Shown here in pieces: positions 34,485-38,082 of a stretch of 38,082 nt of DNA (position 1 is its first letter; every line of letters begins with the position of its first letter). This stretch comes from an uncultured Pseudomonadota bacterium (lineage in GTDB: Bacteria > Pseudomonadota > Alphaproteobacteria > Rs-D84). Under the pieces are notes generated by a model. It saw only the letters and a list, made by a program, of their open reading frames with translations, ran no database searches and had not been told where the DNA came from. Where the stretch lies: assembly GCA_949290785.1 (NCBI GenBank), contig CASETE010000011.1, positions 69,893 to 107,974 of the forward strand, given 5' to 3'. Position numbers and translations under genes: made by a program.

Positions 34485-35258
34485 ATGAAAACAAAAAATT
34501 ATAAGTTTTTTATGTTTAATAAAGCAAAGTATTTGATATTTTGTTCGTTATTTTGTTTTGCTTTATTATCATTTGATGCCTATTCTGCAACAAACAATGG
34601 TTGTTCTGACGATGATAATAACAGGATTAATCCAGAAATTGCATTATGCAGTACGCATGTGTATAACATAGGTGATACAACCAATCCAACAGATGAAGCA
34701 AACAAGCAGGTAATGCGAGATGTCATCGCACTAAAAACAACTGTAATTACACAGCAATTAGAACAGCAGTACGATTTCTTGGAAGCAACTGTAAAGCGCT
34801 TAAAAACACAACTACAAAAAGCCGTCTTAACAACAAAGTTAGAGGCGTCAGGCGCATCATCCGGTTCTTCTTCAAGTAGTTCTACTTCTAGAGATAGAAA
34901 TGTTGTTTTGATAGGCGCGGAAAATTGCATGTTGAAGTCCAGTACATCAGACGGTTTATCTTGTATACAGAATAATATTCGTATAGTTTTGCAGGCGGTA
35001 AGCGCAGGCAATATTGGCGAAGCATATCGTCAGTTGCAGAAAGATATAGAGTTTGCCGAGGCATATTCTGTTAGCGGAGTTGTATACGATACTGATAGTA
35101 AAAAATTAACACAGCCAGAGGCTTGTTCTGATACTAAATTAAAGGCTCAACGCGATTCAGTAAATAACTGTGCATATGCTTTAAATATCGCGGTTATGCA
35201 GGCAATAGAAGACCAGCAAAATAAATATCAACAAAATATAAACGCACAACAAAGATAA
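34485..35258 (+). CDS. Secreted coiled-coil protein of unknown function
   Basis: About 257 aa from the ATG at 34485; no good Shine-Dalgarno, and the ATG at 34512 is also possible. A signal peptide ends near AYSA (about residue 36). The mature part has a coiled coil (for example TQQLEQQYDFLEATVKRL), a Ser-rich stretch and a C-terminal helical domain with pairs of cysteines. It starts 13 bases after the previous gene, so it is probably cotranscribed with it. A terminator follows. Confidence 0.65.
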   Translation: MKTKNYKFFMFNKAKYLIFCSLFCFALLSFDAYSATNNGCSDDDNNRINPEIALCSTHVYNIGDTTNPTDEANKQVMRDVIALKTTVITQQLEQQYDFLEATVKRLKTQLQKAVLTTKLEASGASSGSSSSSSTSRDRNVVLIGAENCMLKSSTSDGLSCIQNNIRIVLQAVSAGNIGEAYRQLQKDIEFAEAYSVSGVVYDTDSKKLTQPEACSDTKLKAQRDSVNNCAYALNIAVMQAIEDQQNKYQQNINAQQR

Positions 35259-35283
35259 AAACGCGCACAGGCGCGTTTTTTTT
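35257..35283 (+). terminator. Terminator after the coiled-coil gene
   Basis: 10-bp stem AAAAACGCGC / GCGCGTTTTT with an ACAG loop and a long T-run. Overlaps the stop codon of the upstream gene. Confidence 0.8.
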
Positions 35284-35315
35284 ATTTTTTTGTCGAAAGG
35301 ATATCTTTAATAAAA

Positions 35316-35336
35316 ATCCCCGTCTCAAACGGGGGT
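35316..35336 (-). terminator. Terminator of the minus-strand secreted protein gene
   Basis: Stem CCCCGT / ACGGGG with a CTCAA loop; in the minus direction it is followed by ATTTTTATT. Lies just beyond the stop at 35358. Confidence 0.65.
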
Positions 35337-35357
35337 ATTTGTTCTTTAACTTTTGTT

Positions 35358-36554
35358 TTATGGGCACAATGCCAGCTGATTTAACACGTTTTGCACATCG
35401 TTATTTACAGATACTGTTATTTCACGTTGCAGGCCGTCTGTATACGTGTAATTAAATGGATAGTCCTTGAATTCGGGCATCGCCTTGTATACGTCTTTGA
35501 ACGGTGCCAGCATCGCTTCAAACCATTGACGACCACGACACAGACATCCGTTTCTGACGTCTGCAACAACGCGCGCTGTTGCTGTGTTCGGATACTTGGC
35601 GTCAAGGTCTTTGTCTGTCATCATTAAACAACGCGCCCCCAGACCGTAAAAATTCGCGTCATCTGACAAGAATTTATATACCAATCCATCTGTTGCGCCG
35701 GCTTGCTTTAAAGAATACGCCATGCCATCTGTGCAACAGGCGTTTGCAGAGCCCATAAGTAACTTGTATCTTTCCAACAGCGGTGCCGAAACGGCCGCGT
35801 TCGCGGTTATATCTGGATTGCATTGTGCCGCGCTTATAAATTCTGCGATTTTTTCCGTACGAATTTTTGGACTGCGCGGTGAAACAGTTTCACGGACGAT
35901 TGGCTTTCTGCGCCATATTTCGCACTCTGTTTCCGTTTCAAATGGGCAACCGTCGTAACTATAAAAGGTTGTTGTTATAACCTCGCTTAAGTCCTGGGCG
36001 ACATATTCAGGACGCGGCGCAGGAAAATCGTCAGTCCATAAATTGTCAGACGGCTTTTGTGGCGTTAATAATTCCTCTACCCGTGCACGCGTCGCTGCGG
36101 CGTCAGCCATGTTTTGATTATACAAGTCAATGACGTCGATTTCGTCTGTCTCTCGTACATATATTTCGGGCATCGGTTCCAAGAACCAGTCAGAAAAATC
36201 TTTTTGCTTATAACTAGATATTGAATCGTCCCAGATTGGTACGCCGTCGCGCCAATCAACGGTCTTGTCAAAGCCGCGTTGTTTATACTGACCGTTCGTG
36301 CCGTCCCACAGCGGTGCACGTGTGTCTGTCGGGACAGGTTTAATAGACAGCATTTTAACCTGACGCATTGGGATTTGTTGCGCATAAATACACTCAACAG
36401 TTGTACAATTATCTGATGCCACAGGTTGGACTATATCTGCAGTTTCTGTGTTTACAGTTGGGTAACAATCGCCGCCGGTGCATTCAGAAGCCAAAACGTC
36501 ATTTGCACCACATAAACACAACAGCGATGAAAAAATTAAAATTCTGTTTTTCAT
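35358..36554 (-). CDS. Secreted protein with a duplicated W-D motif
   Basis: About 398 aa from the ATG at 36554; the open frame reaches 36632, but that extension would precede the signal peptide (MKNRILIFSSLLCLCGANDV, cleavage near VLA). Short Cys pairs (CTGGDC, CTTVEC) follow. Two related segments occur, APLWDGTNGQYKQRGFD at about 80-96 and VPIWDDSISSYKQKDFSDW at about 105-123. A later region (ANACCTDGMAYSLKQAG, CLCRGRQWFE) has more cysteines. No family recognised. It has its own promoter with a leaderless layout and is convergent with the preceding genes. Confidence 0.75.
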   Translation of the reverse strand: MKNRILIFSSLLCLCGANDVLASECTGGDCYPTVNTETADIVQPVASDNCTTVECIYAQQIPMRQVKMLSIKPVPTDTRAPLWDGTNGQYKQRGFDKTVDWRDGVPIWDDSISSYKQKDFSDWFLEPMPEIYVRETDEIDVIDLYNQNMADAAATRARVEELLTPQKPSDNLWTDDFPAPRPEYVAQDLSEVITTTFYSYDGCPFETETECEIWRRKPIVRETVSPRSPKIRTEKIAEFISAAQCNPDITANAAVSAPLLERYKLLMGSANACCTDGMAYSLKQAGATDGLVYKFLSDDANFYGLGARCLMMTDKDLDAKYPNTATARVVADVRNGCLCRGRQWFEAMLAPFKDVYKAMPEFKDYPFNYTYTDGLQREITVSVNNDVQNVLNQLALCP

Positions 36555-36561
36555 ACTTTGA

Positions 36562-36590
36562 ATAATATCACAAAAAACACACATTTTGAA
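36562..36590 (-). promoter_or_regulatory. Promoter of the 35358-36554 gene, predicted leaderless
   Basis: Minus strand TTCAAA (36590-36585), 17-base spacer, TATTAT (36567-36562). Seven bases lie between the -10 box and the ATG. Confidence 0.5.
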
Positions 36591-36613
36591 CACAATTTTA
36601 AATAGTTTTTTTA

Positions 36614-36643
36614 TTGATAAGTTTTTTAACAATTTGCTATGAT
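36614..36643 (+). promoter_or_regulatory. Promoter of the OM barrel gene
   Basis: TTGATA (36614-36619), 18-base spacer, TATGAT (36638-36643); the leader carries Shine-Dalgarno CGGAGAA before the ATG at 36676. Confidence 0.45.
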
Positions 36644-36675
36644 AATATTCGTAAGAAGGTTAAACGGAGAAAAAT

Positions 36676-37608
36676 ATGAAAAAAATATCTATTTTTATAC
36701 TGTCTGCTTTACTGGCTATGCCCGGATTTGCACAGGAAGCGTCGTTGGCAGAAGAAAATATTGCAAGCGATAACAACAGTGTTGCAACTGTTGCATCAGG
36801 TAATACGGCAGATATTAAAACGGAAAACAAGGCCGAAGTTAATCCGGATGTAAAATTTCCTCATGGTTTACAACTGGGCGTTGGAGTATCGGCAACAAGC
36901 GGTTTGAACGGTTTCGTAGGTTATGCAAATAAAAATTTCGATTCGTTCTGGTGGAAACGTTTCGGCGTTCGTTTGGATTTTGCCACGGCCGCACCTTTGA
37001 AATCTGCCATTAATTCAGGCATAGATTCTATTATGGGTGATGAAGGTATTGAAATGGGCGACGGTCTTAGAATAAAAGACGGCTCTATCAAAGCGCAACA
37101 TTTTGCGGCGATGCTTGATTTTTACCCGTTTGGGAAGACGTGGTTTCTTGGTGGGCTTCGTTTAACCGGTGGATATTATTTTGGTGAATTAGATTTGCGC
37201 GCCAACCTTGTCGGTACGATGAGTGATTTACCTGATGCGGAATTTGCTTTTGAATTAGAAGGAACAAACTATAAATATCTTGGTAATGAAATTCGCGGCA
37301 CGGCAAACGCGGATTGGAATTATCGCGGGCCGTATTTGGGTACGGGATTTGACTTGGGCTTATTTGCGGGCTTTAAGATTTATCTTGATGCCGGCGTTGT
37401 ATTTACTAATAAGACAGCGCAACTGGGGTTGGATTTACCGACGAACAATTTGCAGAAATGGAACGGGACTAGCTGGGAAGATGTAAATTTAGACGGAATT
37501 GCGGAATTTGAGCGGGCAAAGCATGATGCATTGGCTGATGCTCAGGAAGAGTTGGATAAATTAAAGTTTTATCCCATGGTAAAAGTCGGGTTTATGTACA
37601 GGTTTTAA
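36676..37608 (+). CDS. Outer-membrane beta-barrel protein
   Basis: 310 aa. Signal peptide to about residue 19 (MPGFA), then an acidic Asn/Ser/Ala-rich linker (about 20-58), then alternating beta strands from HGLQLGVGVSATSGLNGFVGY to the end, terminating in VKVGFMYRF, the C-terminal Phe signal of barrel proteins. Aromatic girdle-like residues (FWWKRFGVRLDF, YFGELDLRANL) are present. A charged helix-like segment precedes the last strand (about 270-300). The specific family is not recognised. Good Shine-Dalgarno, own promoter and a terminator after it. Confidence 0.75.
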   Translation: MKKISIFILSALLAMPGFAQEASLAEENIASDNNSVATVASGNTADIKTENKAEVNPDVKFPHGLQLGVGVSATSGLNGFVGYANKNFDSFWWKRFGVRLDFATAAPLKSAINSGIDSIMGDEGIEMGDGLRIKDGSIKAQHFAAMLDFYPFGKTWFLGGLRLTGGYYFGELDLRANLVGTMSDLPDAEFAFELEGTNYKYLGNEIRGTANADWNYRGPYLGTGFDLGLFAGFKIYLDAGVVFTNKTAQLGLDLPTNNLQKWNGTSWEDVNLDGIAEFERAKHDALADAQEELDKLKFYPMVKVGFMYRF

Positions 37609-37619
37609 TGTTGTAAATA

Positions 37620-37697
37620 CGAATCGTTGAATAGAAGGCGTCGAATCGGCGCTTTTTTTGTTTGTTTCGAATCGTGAAAAAGAGGGTTTACGAATCA
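37620..37697 (+). repeat. Four CGAATC repeats
   Basis: CGAATCG at 37620-37626, 37642-37648 and 37668-37674, and CGAATCA at 37691-37697, spaced 22, 26 and 23 bases apart. The second lies inside the terminator hairpin. They sit upstream of the predicted rRNA-type promoter and could be protein-binding sites; they may also be chance. Confidence 0.35.
37635..37659 (+). terminator. Terminator after the OM barrel gene
   Basis: Stem about 9 bp with two G-T pairs (GGCGTCG / CGGCGCT) around an AAT loop, followed by seven Ts. Confidence 0.65.
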
Positions 37698-37809
37698 TTT
37701 TTTTGTGTTTAAAAAATAAAATGCAAAAAACTTTTAAAATAAAAATGGCGGATTTCTGGGGTTTTTGGTTTTTTCTTAAAAAAGATAAAAATTATTTTTG
37801 AAAAAACGC

Positions 37810-37838
37810 TTGACTTTTTTGAGAATTGCGAACATACT
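37810..37838 (+). promoter_or_regulatory. Strong promoter, rRNA-operon-like
   Basis: TTGACT (37810-37815), 17-base spacer, CATACT (37833-37838; TACTAT at 37835-37840 is an alternative). It is preceded by about 100 bases of very AT-rich sequence (UP-element-like) and followed by a GC-rich discriminator GCGGGC, as in promoters under stringent control. Confidence 0.55.
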
Positions 37839-37844
37839 ATGCGG

Positions 37845-38082
37845 GCTTTCAAGTTGGGAACAAATCAAAAAAATCTCAACCCCTGAAATTCTGCGGTTAA
37901 CGGAACGACTGATGAAACGGGGTTCTTGTTAAACACGCAAACATTGTGAATAAAAGCAGCTCATCAAAAGATTTTGATACTTTCAAAATCTGTTCAAGAA
38001 GAGATATGCAGACAGTTGAATTTGGAATTATCCAAACTTTGACTAAGTCAATGTGCATATCCTAGACAGGTAGTAGGTTTAT
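37845..38082 (+). other. Structured non-coding leader, probably of an rRNA operon
   Basis: No gene is seen here. Hairpins: GTTGGGA / TCTCAAC near 37853-37881 (one G-T pair); AGATTTTGA / TCAAAATCT at 37969-37991; and a multibranch element with outer stem GATATGCA (38003-38010) / TGCATATC (38054-38061) enclosing TTTGGA-ATTA-TCCAAA (38021-38036) and TTGACT-A-AGTCAA (38039-38051). A 16S rRNA gene may follow beyond the edge; its conserved 5' sequence is not reached. Another structured RNA is possible. Confidence 0.4.

Noticed and set aside
37841..38082. tRNA gene near the right edge
   Set aside because: No cloverleaf with a TTC arm and matching acceptor stem could be built; the hairpins do not have tRNA geometry.
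1..38082. CRISPR array, insertion sequence or prophage
   Set aside because: No regularly spaced repeats, transposase or phage genes were seen.

Overview
The window looks like a chromosomal segment from a moderately AT-rich Gram-negative bacterium, most likely an alphaproteobacterium. The inference rests on protein sequence features recalled from families, not on a search: an RpoH-type sigma factor, an alphaproteobacterial style of IF-2 N-terminus, a YfgM-BamB-Der neighbourhood, LptF, LpxD-FabZ, a DUF4167-like protein, and a pseudopilin whose N-terminus (GRSLIE then a short Gly/Ala-rich hydrophobic helix) resembles ones I associate with uncultured gut Alphaproteobacteria (RF32/Enterousia-like). 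The lineage below class level is a guess.

Layout. 1-1023: the 5' part of lptF runs off the left edge. 1223-5228: nusA and infB, without rimP or ylxR, each preceded by a perfect GC-rich hairpin. 5297-8727: der, bamB and yfgM on the minus strand, with an inverted Yip1-like membrane gene between der and bamB; BamB is only about half the usual length. 8795-10748: rpoH closely followed by an outer-membrane porin. 10771-13151: an rsmE-rluB-TPR operon (minus). 13207-17483: a lone VirD4/TraG-type coupling ATPase, then a COG3014-like lipoprotein and an LpoB-like lipoprotein. 17509-19744: fabZ, lpxD and skp (minus). 19823-22907: a DUF4167-like gene, then dnaX, a type IV pilin-like protein and an OmpA-family lipoprotein (minus).

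23052-28888: a compact plus-strand operon of three large proteins with prepilin-type N-termini, which share an L-[DN]-[ML]-G-G motif at similar positions, followed by a zinc-ribbon membrane protein, a small secreted protein and rluD. 28998-36554: four long secreted proteins of unknown function; the first two share a cysteine module (C-x6-C-x4/6-C-x4-7-C). 36676-37608: an outer-membrane beta-barrel protein. 37609-38082: no gene; it holds a terminator, four CGAATC repeats, an AT-rich tract, a strong promoter with a GC-rich discriminator and a highly structured leader, probably the front of a ribosomal RNA operon whose 16S gene would lie beyond the edge.

How it fits together. Much of the window concerns the cell envelope: LPS transport and synthesis (LptF, LpxD), outer-membrane protein assembly (Skp, BamB, YfgM), peptidoglycan synthase activation (LpoB-like), porins and lipoproteins. 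The rest is translation and ribosome maturation (IF-2, NusA, Der, RsmE, RluB, RluD). The most unusual part is 20503-36554, a dispersed set of pilin-like and Cys-rich secreted proteins that could form a surface appendage; no pilus ATPase, prepilin peptidase or secretin gene is in the window. A second recurring theme is promoters whose -10 box lies only 6-9 bases from the start codon (lptF, rpoH, virD4, the COG3014-like gene, lpxD, the 35358-36554 gene), which predicts leaderless or nearly leaderless mRNAs.
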